Positions 6,901 to 13,489 of a stretch of 64,000 nucleotides of DNA are shown here, piece after piece; the stretch's first letter is position 1; each line of letters opens with the position of its first letter. Made by a program: the position numbers and the translations under genes. The stretch comes from Seohaeicola zhoushanensis (GTDB lineage: Bacteria; Pseudomonadota; Alphaproteobacteria; Rhodobacterales; Rhodobacteraceae). The notes beneath the pieces are model-generated. The model worked only from the letters and a program-made list of their open reading frames with translations. It was not told the origin of the DNA and did no database searches. The stretch lies in NCBI RefSeq assembly GCF_014656415.1, contig NZ_BNCJ01000007.1, positions 1-64,000 of the forward strand, read 5' to 3'.

Positions 6901-8221
6901 CCCGCAGCCCCGGCGCATTGTCCGCCAGGCTCAGCTCGGCACCATGGAACCCCGCGATGGCCGCCACCAGCGACAGGCCAAGGCCATGGCCCGGCGTGGT
7001 GCGGCTGCGCTCAAGCCGGTACAGGCGGCGCAGCACCTTCTCGCGCTCGGCCTCGGGGATGCCATGGCCGGTGTCGGCGACCTCCAGCAACACCGCCTCG
7101 CCCTCGCGCGCCACCCGCAGGGTGATCTCGCTGCCCTCGGGCGTATGGCGCAGCGCGTTTTCCAGCAGGTTCGACATCGCCTGCCCCAGCAGGCTGCGGT
7201 TGCCCTCGACCGTCACCGCCCCCTCGGGCAGGTCGAGCCGCAGCCGCCGCCCCTCGTCCTCGGCCGAAGGGGCGTAAAGCTCGCCCAGCCCCCGCGCCAG
7301 CGCGGCAAGGTCGACCGGCGCCATCTCGACCCGCGCGCCGCCGCCCTCGATCTGGGCGATCTGGAGAAGCGCCTGGAACACCGCCACCGCGCCCTCGGAT
7401 TCGGCAATGGCGCGATCGGCCAGCGCCGCCTCCTCGCCGCCCTCCTCCAGCCGGCCGCGCAGGTCGTGCAACAGCGCGGCCATGCGCTGCAACGGCGTCT
7501 TCAGGTCATGGGCGATATCGGCCGAGACCTGGCGCAGCGCGCTGGTCGCCGCCTCCTGCGCCGCCGCCATCTTGTTGATCCGCACCCCGATGCGGGCCAG
7601 GTCGTCATGCCGCCCCGGCTCGGCCGGGATACGCGCGTCGAGCGCCCCTTCGCCCAGCCGCGCCAGCGTCGCCTCGATCCGGTCGACCCGCCGCCGCGCC
7701 CGCGCCGCGATCACCGCGCCCGCGCCCAGCGCGATCAGCACCGTCGGCACCAGGCTCATGGCCAGCAGCGTCAGGAAGGTCTCGCGCAGCCGCGTCAGCG
7801 GCGTCCGGCTCTCGGCGATCACCAGGATGCCGCCCGCCATCGGCTCGATCTGCGGCAGGTAGCCGTCGGTGCTCAGCGGCCGCCCCTCGGGACGCGGGTG
7901 GATCTCGACACCATCGCGGCTCAGCTTGGCATCGGCGTTCCCCGTCACCCGCCCGTCCGGCGCGATGTAGACGAAGACGCGCGAGGCCGGGTCGGCGGCA
8001 TCGGCCTCGGCCGCCACCAGGATCTCCAGCGCCCGCGGCGTCACCGCCACCTGGAAACCCGCCACATTCTGCGCGAGGTTGGCCCGCAGCGCCTCCTCGG
8101 TCGCGGCCCGCAGCCCGAGATAGGCCAGCCCCAGCGTCACCAGGTTGACCACCGCCACCACCGCCACGATGCCCACCGCCTGGCGCACCGGGGTCGACCC
8201 GGCAAGGCCCCCCAGCGCCAC
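6875..8221 (-). CDS. Membrane sensor histidine kinase
   Basis: A 448-residue two-component kinase: TM1 about 13-37, a periplasmic domain of about 110 residues, TM2 about 150-172, HAMP about 173-225, H-box DIAHDLKTPL with phospho-acceptor H238, N-box NLLENALRHT, then G1/G2 boxes ADTGHGIPE and GHGLGLSL. It starts with GTG at 8221, 3 nt after the stop of its response regulator, so the pair is translationally coupled. The HtrA protease lies just beyond the regulator in divergent orientation, suggesting control of envelope proteolysis. The signal sensed is unknown. Confidence 0.9.
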   Translation of the reverse strand: MALGGLAGSTPVRQAVGIVAVVAVVNLVTLGLAYLGLRAATEEALRANLAQNVAGFQVAVTPRALEILVAAEADAADPASRVFVYIAPDGRVTGNADAKLSRDGVEIHPRPEGRPLSTDGYLPQIEPMAGGILVIAESRTPLTRLRETFLTLLAMSLVPTVLIALGAGAVIAARARRRVDRIEATLARLGEGALDARIPAEPGRHDDLARIGVRINKMAAAQEAATSALRQVSADIAHDLKTPLQRMAALLHDLRGRLEEGGEEAALADRAIAESEGAVAVFQALLQIAQIEGGGARVEMAPVDLAALARGLGELYAPSAEDEGRRLRLDLPEGAVTVEGNRSLLGQAMSNLLENALRHTPEGSEITLRVAREGEAVLLEVADTGHGIPEAEREKVLRRLYRLERSRTTPGHGLGLSLVAAIAGFHGAELSLADNAPGLRVSLRFRAA

Positions 8222-8224
8222 CGC

Positions 8225-8896
8225 TCAGGCCTCGATCCGGTAACCGGCGCCGCGCACCGTGCGGATCAGCTCGCGCTCAAACGGCTTGTCCACCTTCGCC
8301 CGCAGCCGGCTGATATGGGTCTCGACCACATTGGTCTGCGGGTCAAAGTTCAGATCCCAGACCGCCTCCAGCAGCATGGTCCGCGTCTGCACCCGCCCCT
8401 TGCGCCGCAACAGATGCTCCAGCAGCTGGAACTCGCGCGGCAGGAGGTCGATCTCGACCCCCTCGCGCGTCACCTTGCGCGCGATCAGGTCCATCTTCAG
8501 GTCGCCCGCGCTCAGCACCGTCTCGGGCACCGCCTGCGGCGCCCGCCGCGCCAGCGCCGCGATCCGCGCCGACAGCTCGCCAAAGGCGAAGGGCTTGACG
8601 AGATAGTCATCCGCCCCCGCCTGCAGCCCCTCGATGCGGTCGTCCACCCCGCCCACGGCGGTCAGGAAGATCACCGGCGCCTCCACCTTGGCCGAACGCA
8701 GCGAGCGCACCAGCGACAGCCCGTCCAGCCCCGGCAGCATCCGGTCGACGATCAGCAGGTCATAGGCCCCGCTCATCGCCTGCACCAGCGCGTCGCGCCC
8801 GTCGGCGAGATGGTCGACGGTATGCCCCTCCTCGCGCAGTCCCTTGACGACATAGGCCGCCGTGGCGGCGTCATCCTCGATCAGCAGAAGTTTCAT
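8225..8896 (-). CDS. OmpR-family response regulator
   Basis: A 223-residue regulator: receiver domain with acidic pocket E7/D8/D9, phospho-acceptor D51 (IVDRMLPGLDG) and K101 (LVKPF), and a winged-helix DNA-binding domain with LPREFQLLEHL and TNVVETHISRLRAKVD. The ATG at 8896 is used because it begins the receiver directly (MKLLLIEDD) and follows AGGACA; longer in-frame starts add unrelated residues. It pairs with the downstream kinase and is divergent from the HtrA gene. The 191-bp intergenic region contains a 9-bp inverted repeat that could be its site. Confidence 0.92.
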   Translation of the reverse strand: MKLLLIEDDAATAAYVVKGLREEGHTVDHLADGRDALVQAMSGAYDLLIVDRMLPGLDGLSLVRSLRSAKVEAPVIFLTAVGGVDDRIEGLQAGADDYLVKPFAFGELSARIAALARRAPQAVPETVLSAGDLKMDLIARKVTREGVEIDLLPREFQLLEHLLRRKGRVQTRTMLLEAVWDLNFDPQTNVVETHISRLRAKVDKPFERELIRTVRGAGYRIEA

Positions 8897-8982
8897 TGTC
8901 CTGGCCCTTCGGCCTGTCCGTATCGCCGCCGACTTAAGCCATCCCGCCGCGCCGGTCACGACAAATGACGCGAATGTGAGCA

Positions 8983-9024
8983 ACCTGACAGATCCGTAAC
9001 CTCCCTGCGGTTTCCCTGTCAGGT
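8983..9024. promoter_or_regulatory. Widely spaced inverted repeat ACCTGACAG...CTGTCAGGT
   Basis: Nine-base arms (8983-8991 and 9016-9024) separated by 24 bases, in the divergent promoter region between the response regulator and the HtrA gene. This could be a pair of half-sites for the adjacent OmpR-type regulator or a looped transcript structure; the sequence does not decide between them. Confidence 0.4.
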
Positions 9025-9087
9025 CGCGCCGCCAGATTGGCCTCATCCCCGGACGAGACCTTCCGGGCAGGAACAAGGAGACCCAAG

Positions 9088-10257
9088 ATGCAAGACTCCG
9101 CAAAGACCCGAGTCCGCCGCCTTCCGGCAATCACCATGGCCGCCGCGCTGATGGGCGCCACCGCCCTCGGCTCGCTCACTCCGGGCTGGATCGCGCCCGC
9201 CAATGCCGCCGCGGCGGTGATCCAGCACGACTATGCCGACCTCGTCGCCAAGGTCGCCCCCGCCGTGGTGCTGATCGAAGTGACCAAGAAGGCCGAGCTG
9301 CAGCCCGCCGGCGGCCAGTCGCTGCCGCAGGGCACGCCCTTCGACCACTTCTTCGAGCGCTTCGGGATGCCGGGTATGCCCGGAATGCCCGGCGGCCAGG
9401 ACAGCCCCTTCGGCCAGCCGCGTGAGATGAGCGGTGTCGGCACCGGCTTCGTCATCAAGTCCGACGGCCAGATCGTCACCAACGCCCATGTGGTGGATGG
9501 CGCCGATACCGTCACCGTCACCCTCGCCGATGGCCGCAAGGTCGACGCCAAGGTGATCGGCTCCGACCCGGCCACCGACATCGCGCTGATCCAGGCCGAG
9601 GCCAAGGACCTGCCGACCGTCAGCTTCGGCTCGTCCGACGCCCTGCGCGTGGGTGAAGGCGTGGTCGCCATCGGCAGCCCCTTCGGCCTGGGCAATACCG
9701 TCACCTCGGGCATCGTCTCGGCGCTGGGCCGCGACATCCACTCGGGGCCCTTCGACAACTACATCCAGACCGACGCGGCCATCAACAAGGGCAACTCGGG
9801 CGGGCCGCTGTTCAACGCCTCGGGTGAGGTCGTCGGCATCAACACGGCAATCTTCTCGCCCACCGGCGGTTCGGTCGGCATCGGCTTTGCCGTCCCCGCC
9901 GACACCGCGATGCGCGTGGTGGCCGACCTCGCCGGCGACGGCAAGGTCGAACGCGGATGGCTCGGCGTGCACATCCAGCCGGTCAGCGATGACATCGCCG
10001 CCGCCCTCGGCCTCGACAAGGCCAGCGGCGTGCTGATCACCGAGGTCACCGGCGACACCCCCGCCGCCAAGGCCGGCCTGTCCCGTGGCGACATCGTGAC
10101 CAGCGTCGACGGCAAGACCGTGGCTGAACCCCGAGACCTGACCCGGCTGATCGCGACCGCAACTCCCGGCAGCGAGGTAACCCTCGGCCTCCTGCGCTCG
10201 GGCAAGCCGGTCGACGCCAAGGTCACGCTGGGCGAACGCCCGGCAGATCCGGCCTGA
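9088..10257 (+). CDS. HtrA/Do-like periplasmic serine protease with a single PDZ domain
   Basis: A 389-residue exported protease for periplasmic protein quality control. Signal peptide about 1-41 ending ANA. Trypsin-like domain with triad H134 (TNAHVV), D164 (ATDIAL) and S238 (GNSGGP). One PDZ domain from about 285 to the end (GWLGVHIQPV, GLSRGDIV). DegP and DegQ have two PDZ domains; this length and the single PDZ match shorter HtrA proteins. The loop after the N-terminal strands contains GMPGMPGMPGG, a flexible repeat in the region corresponding to the LA loop. AAGGAG precedes the ATG at 9088; the in-frame start at 9037 is rejected because it would add 17 residues before a good signal peptide. 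It is followed by a strong terminator. Confidence 0.92.
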   Translation: MQDSAKTRVRRLPAITMAAALMGATALGSLTPGWIAPANAAAAVIQHDYADLVAKVAPAVVLIEVTKKAELQPAGGQSLPQGTPFDHFFERFGMPGMPGMPGGQDSPFGQPREMSGVGTGFVIKSDGQIVTNAHVVDGADTVTVTLADGRKVDAKVIGSDPATDIALIQAEAKDLPTVSFGSSDALRVGEGVVAIGSPFGLGNTVTSGIVSALGRDIHSGPFDNYIQTDAAINKGNSGGPLFNASGEVVGINTAIFSPTGGSVGIGFAVPADTAMRVVADLAGDGKVERGWLGVHIQPVSDDIAAALGLDKASGVLITEVTGDTPAAKAGLSRGDIVTSVDGKTVAEPRDLTRLIATATPGSEVTLGLLRSGKPVDAKVTLGERPADPA

Positions 10258-10313
10258 CCCCCCAATACAGGAGTGCCCGTCCAGTCCCCATCGGGCGGGC
10301 ACATGGGCCGGAA

Positions 10314-10353
10314 CCGGCGGCGGAGCGCATCCACTCCGCCGCCGGACTTTTTT
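10314..10353 (+). terminator. Rho-independent terminator after the HtrA gene
   Basis: Perfect 12-bp stem CCGGCGGCGGAG / CTCCGCCGCCGG (10314-10325 with 10334-10345), 8-nt loop, then AC and six T residues. It lies 56 bp after the stop, in the sense orientation. Confidence 0.92.
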
Positions 10354-10402
10354 GCACCGGGCATCGACGCCGCGCCCCGGCAGGCGCTAAGTTGTCCCCA
10401 CC

Positions 10403-11716
10403 ATGACAAGCCCCCTCTTCACCAACCGCACCTGGCGCCACCTCTTCGCCGCGCAGGTGATCGCGCTCACCGGCACCGGGCTGGCGACGGTGGCGCTCGG
10501 CCTGCTGGCCTGGCAACTCGCCGGGGCCGATGCCGGGCTGGTGCTGGGCACCGCGCTGGCGATCAAGATGATCGCCTATGTCACGCTCTCCCCCATCGCC
10601 GCCGCGCTGGCCGCGCACCTGCCCCGCCGGGGGCTGCTGGTCGCGCTCGACCTGGTGCGCGCGCTGGTGGCGCTGGCGCTGCCCTTCGTCACCGAGGTCT
10701 GGCAGGTCTACCTGCTGATCTTCCTGCTGCAGGCCGCCTCGGCCGGCTTCACCCCCGCCTTCCAGGCCACCATTCCCGACGTGCTGACCGACGAAGAGGA
10801 CTATACCCGCGCCCTCTCGCTGTCGCGGCTGGCCTATGACCTCGAAAGCCTGCTCTCGCCGGTGCTGGCGGCGGCGCTGCTGACGGTGGTGAGCTTCCCG
10901 GTGCTGTTCCTCGGCACGGTGATCGGCTTTCTCGGCTCGGCCCTGCTGGTGGTCAGCGCCCGCCTGCCAGCCCCGGCCCCCGCGCCGCCCCGCGGGATCT
11001 GGGACCGCACGACGCGGGGGCTGCGCCTCTACCTCGCCACGCCCCGCCTGCGCGGGCTGCTGGCGGTGAACTTCGCGGTCTCGGCGGCAGGCGCGATGGT
11101 GCTGGTGAACACCGTGGTGCTAGTAAAATCGCGCTTCGGCCTCGGCGAATCCGAGGTCGCCCTGGCGCTGGCGGCCTTCGGCGGCGGCTCGATGGCCGCG
11201 GCGCTGATGCTGCCGCGCCTGCTGCACCGCCTCCCCGACCGCAAGGCCATGCTGACCGGCGCAGTCCTGATGACGCTGGCCACCGCCGCCGGCCCCCTCG
11301 CCGGCTCGCTCGGCGCACTGATGGCGCTCTGGCTGGTCATGGGGCTTGGCTATGGCCTTGGTCTCACCCCCGGCGGCCGCCTGCTGCGCCGTTCCGCGAC
11401 GCCCGAGGACCGCCCCGCCCTCTTCGCCGCCCATTTCGCGCTGAGCCATGCCTGCTGGCTGGTCACCTACCCGCTCGCCGGCCGCTTCGGCGCGGCCTTC
11501 GGGATGGATGCGACTTTCGTGCTGCTCGCCGCCCTGACCGCGCTGGGGGTCGTCGTCACGCTGGCGATCTGGCCCGCCAGCGACCCCGCCGAGCTGCCCC
11601 ACGACCACGCCGCCTTGCCCGCCGACCATCCCCACCTGCAGGCCCACGGCAGGCCCCACGCCCACGCGGTCGTGATCGACGAGCTGCACCCGCATTGGCC
11701 GTCGAAACAGGGGTGA
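10403..11716 (+). CDS. MFS transporter with His-rich C-terminal tail, possible metal exporter
   Basis: A 437-residue major facilitator with about 12 hydrophobic segments and an AIKMIAYVTLSPIAAALAAH segment after TM2. The cytoplasmic C-terminus is unusual: roughly the last 38 residues contain about nine histidines (HDHAAL, DHPHLQAHGRPHAHAV, DELHPHWP). Such tails occur in nickel/cobalt exporters of the NreB type, so divalent-metal efflux is a reasonable inference, but no metal regulator is adjacent. It follows the HtrA terminator and is probably monocistronic. Confidence 0.8.
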   Translation: MTSPLFTNRTWRHLFAAQVIALTGTGLATVALGLLAWQLAGADAGLVLGTALAIKMIAYVTLSPIAAALAAHLPRRGLLVALDLVRALVALALPFVTEVWQVYLLIFLLQAASAGFTPAFQATIPDVLTDEEDYTRALSLSRLAYDLESLLSPVLAAALLTVVSFPVLFLGTVIGFLGSALLVVSARLPAPAPAPPRGIWDRTTRGLRLYLATPRLRGLLAVNFAVSAAGAMVLVNTVVLVKSRFGLGESEVALALAAFGGGSMAAALMLPRLLHRLPDRKAMLTGAVLMTLATAAGPLAGSLGALMALWLVMGLGYGLGLTPGGRLLRRSATPEDRPALFAAHFALSHACWLVTYPLAGRFGAAFGMDATFVLLAALTALGVVVTLAIWPASDPAELPHDHAALPADHPHLQAHGRPHAHAVVIDELHPHWPSKQG

Positions 11717-11721
11717 TTTTC

Positions 11722-11791
11722 GTGTCCCGGACAGTCACTCCGAAATTTTATCTATATTTCAAATAGTTGAGAAGCATCCTAGCTGGGACAC
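11722..11791. other. AT-rich segment bounded by GTGTCCC/GGGACAC next to tRNA-Leu
   Basis: Between the MFS gene and the 3' end of tRNA-Leu, a 7-bp inverted repeat (GTGTCCC at 11722-11728, GGGACAC at 11785-11791) encloses a markedly A/T-rich stretch including ATTTTATCTATATTTCAAAT. This composition is unlike the rest of the window. It could be a decayed insertion beside a tRNA, or a promoter or terminator region. No gene is present. Confidence 0.35.
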
Positions 11792-11838
11792 TCTCAAACC
11801 GGCCTCAAGCAGCCGAAGGCGGTAGGCCAACCAAAAAA

Positions 11839-12140
11839 TGGTGCGGACGGCGGGGCTCGAACCCGCACTCCCTGGGGAAGCAGATTTTCATCCCACTTCG
11901 GCTTTCGCCGCCGCCCCTGCCGGGACGTTCGTGGGCTGGACTATCCCTTCGCCATGACCCGCAGGTTTTAGGCGCCGCCCGTCTAGTCTCTACACCTTCC
12001 CCCAAGGGGGCTTGGCTCGGGATTGGCACGGGGGGCAACCCCCAGAGCTTTCCCCGAATTTGAGCGGTTCTGCACCGGGGGTTTCCCCTCGGGCACTCCA
12101 AATCAAAGTCTGCCGCGTCTACCGGTTTCGCCACGTCCGC
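11839..12140 (-). tRNA. tRNA-Leu(UAA) interrupted by a group I intron
   Basis: Exons are 12140-12106 and 11888-11839 on the minus strand, joining to an 85-nt tRNA with encoded CCA. The acceptor stem GCGGACG pairs with CGTCCGC, the T-arm is GGTTCGAGCC, and there is a long leucine-type variable arm. The joined anticodon arm GCAGACTTAAAATCTGC gives loop CUUAAAA and anticodon UAA. The intron lies between U34 and A35, the same position as in cyanobacterial and plastid trnL(UAA). Confidence 0.9.
11889..12105 (-). ncRNA. Group I intron in tRNA-Leu(UAA), about 217 nt, IC3-like
   Basis: Splice sites are set by the tRNA. The 5' exon end ACUU can pair with intron GAGU to make P1 with the required U-G at the splice site, and the intron ends in G (11889). 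Core elements are recognisable on the minus strand: P-like TTCGGGGAAA, Q-like CAATCCCGAGCCAAGCCC, and R/S-type AGAGACTAGACGGG with partner GATAGTCC forming P7. These are the signatures of small trnL introns of cyanobacteria. No homing endonuclease is encoded. Self-splicing is expected from structure, not shown. Confidence 0.88.
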
Positions 12141-12194
12141 GCACCACCATGGCACCGATAACAACACCGCCCGCTCAACTCAAGCCGCGCCGCA

Positions 12195-12300
12195 CCGAAA
12201 TCCGGCGCGGATTTCGGCCTGTTTTCCCTCGAGGAAAACAGCTCCGCCCGGTGACGAATTCCTCGCAGGAATTCGGACGTTTTCCGCGCCGGAAAACGTC
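12195..12300. repeat. Four consecutive perfect hairpins with A/T-rich stem cores
   Basis: Stems: CCGAAATCC/GGATTTCGG (12195-12217), CTGTTTTCC/GGAAAACAG (12219-12241), CGAATTCC/GGAATTCG (12255-12275) and GACGTTTTCC/GGAAAACGTC (12276-12300). Every loop is exactly 5 nt and each stem ends in CC/GG at the loop. The array begins 5 nt past the stop of the TPR gene (minus strand) and precedes tRNA-Leu. Related hairpins occur at 57741-57785. Confidence 0.9.
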
Positions 12301-12305
12301 GCCAT

Positions 12306-12863
12306 TCAGATGTCCTTGCCCTTCGGCTCCAGCGGCCCGCCGGGGCCCGCCAGCGACCGCTCCGACAGCCAGGGGTTCAGCTCCAGCGCGCGCGCCAGTG
12401 CCCGCGCCGCCTCCTCCGTCCGCCCCAGCCCCAGCAGGGTCAGCGCTCGCCCCGACAGCGCCGCCACATGGTTCGGCGACAGCGCGATGGCCCGGTCGAG
12501 ATCCTCCAGCGCCGGGCCGAACTTCTCGGTCAGGTAATAGGCGAAGGCGCGCTGGTTATAGCCCTCGGCATAGTCGGGGCAGTAGTCCACCAGCCGGTTC
12601 AGATCGTCGAGCGCGCCGAGATAATCCGCCCCCCGCAGCTTCTGCATCCCCTCGTCGAGCAGCGACTGCGCCGGCTCGTCCGGCGCGTCGGTCCAGAGCT
12701 TCCACATCCGATTGCCCGCCTCGCGCCCTGCCATCTCGGTCGGCGCCGCCCGCGCCTCGGCGATCAGAGCATCGACCTCGGCACTATGGTCGGGCGCCGC
12801 CGGGCAGCCCTCGGCCAGCAGCGGACCGGGCAGGAACAGCAGGGGGATCAGAAGGTGTCGCAT
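12306..12863 (-). CDS. Exported TPR-repeat protein
   Basis: A 185-residue protein with a signal peptide (MRHLLIPLLFLPGPLLA, cut near residue 17). At least two to three tetratricopeptide repeats follow at about 75-165 (ADYLGALDDLNRLVDYCPDY, then the FGPALEDLDRAIALSPNH and TEEAARALARALELNPW units). It is probably a periplasmic scaffold; no enzymatic motif is seen. It ends next to the hairpin array. Its upstream neighbour is putR, same strand, with a 31-bp gap. Confidence 0.8.
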   Translation of the reverse strand: MRHLLIPLLFLPGPLLAEGCPAAPDHSAEVDALIAEARAAPTEMAGREAGNRMWKLWTDAPDEPAQSLLDEGMQKLRGADYLGALDDLNRLVDYCPDYAEGYNQRAFAYYLTEKFGPALEDLDRAIALSPNHVAALSGRALTLLGLGRTEEAARALARALELNPWLSERSLAGPGGPLEPKGKDI

Positions 12864-12894
12864 GTCCCGAATGCTGCCGTACCGCCGGATTCGG

Positions 12895-13383
12895 TCAAGT
12901 CACATCTTCGAGCGGCCCCAGCGGCCCATCCTCCTTCACCGCCTGCATCGCCACATAGGTCGAGGTGCTCGCCACATGCGGCAGGGTCGAGATCTTCTCG
13001 GCCAGCACCTGCCGGTATTCGCTCATCGACCGCGTGCGGATCTTCATCAGATAGTCGAAGTTCCCCGCGATCAGATGCGCCTGCTCGATCTCGCCGATCT
13101 TCGCCACCGCCGCGTTGAAGGCCGCCAGCGCCGCCTCGCGCGTGTCCGACAGGCGGACCTCGACAAAGGCGACATGGTCCAGCCCCAGCCGGATCGGGTC
13201 GATCAGCGCGCGATAGCCCTGGATCACACCCTCGGCCTCGAGCCGTCGCAGCCGCGCCTGGGTCGGCGACTTCGACAGGCCGATCCGCCGCGCGAGGTCG
13301 GCGACCGAGATCCGCCCGTCGCTGGCGATCACCGCCAGAATCAGCCGGTCGAAGCGGTCGAGTTCCGGCCAGTCGTTTTGCAT
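12895..13383 (-). CDS. putR: Lrp/AsnC-family regulator PutR
   Basis: A 162-residue leucine-responsive-type regulator: N-terminal winged helix (DRFDRLILAVIASDGRISV, DLARRIGLSKSPTQARLRRL) and a C-terminal RAM sensing domain (AHLIAGNFDYLMKIRTRSM). It is divergent from putA, the arrangement of PutR, a proline-responsive activator of putA in alphaproteobacteria lacking the PutA DNA-binding domain. The 106-bp region to putA presumably holds its operator; no clear palindrome is identified there. Confidence 0.9.
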   Translation of the reverse strand: MQNDWPELDRFDRLILAVIASDGRISVADLARRIGLSKSPTQARLRRLEAEGVIQGYRALIDPIRLGLDHVAFVEVRLSDTREAALAAFNAAVAKIGEIEQAHLIAGNFDYLMKIRTRSMSEYRQVLAEKISTLPHVASTSTYVAMQAVKEDGPLGPLEDVT

Positions 13384-13489
13384 TGCCTACCCCCCGAAAA
13401 TCAGTCGTTTCGCCCGCAGCCTAGCAGAGATCCGGCCAATGTCCCGCTCGTTTGCGCGTATACAGGGCATATCGACCGGAGACACCGAT

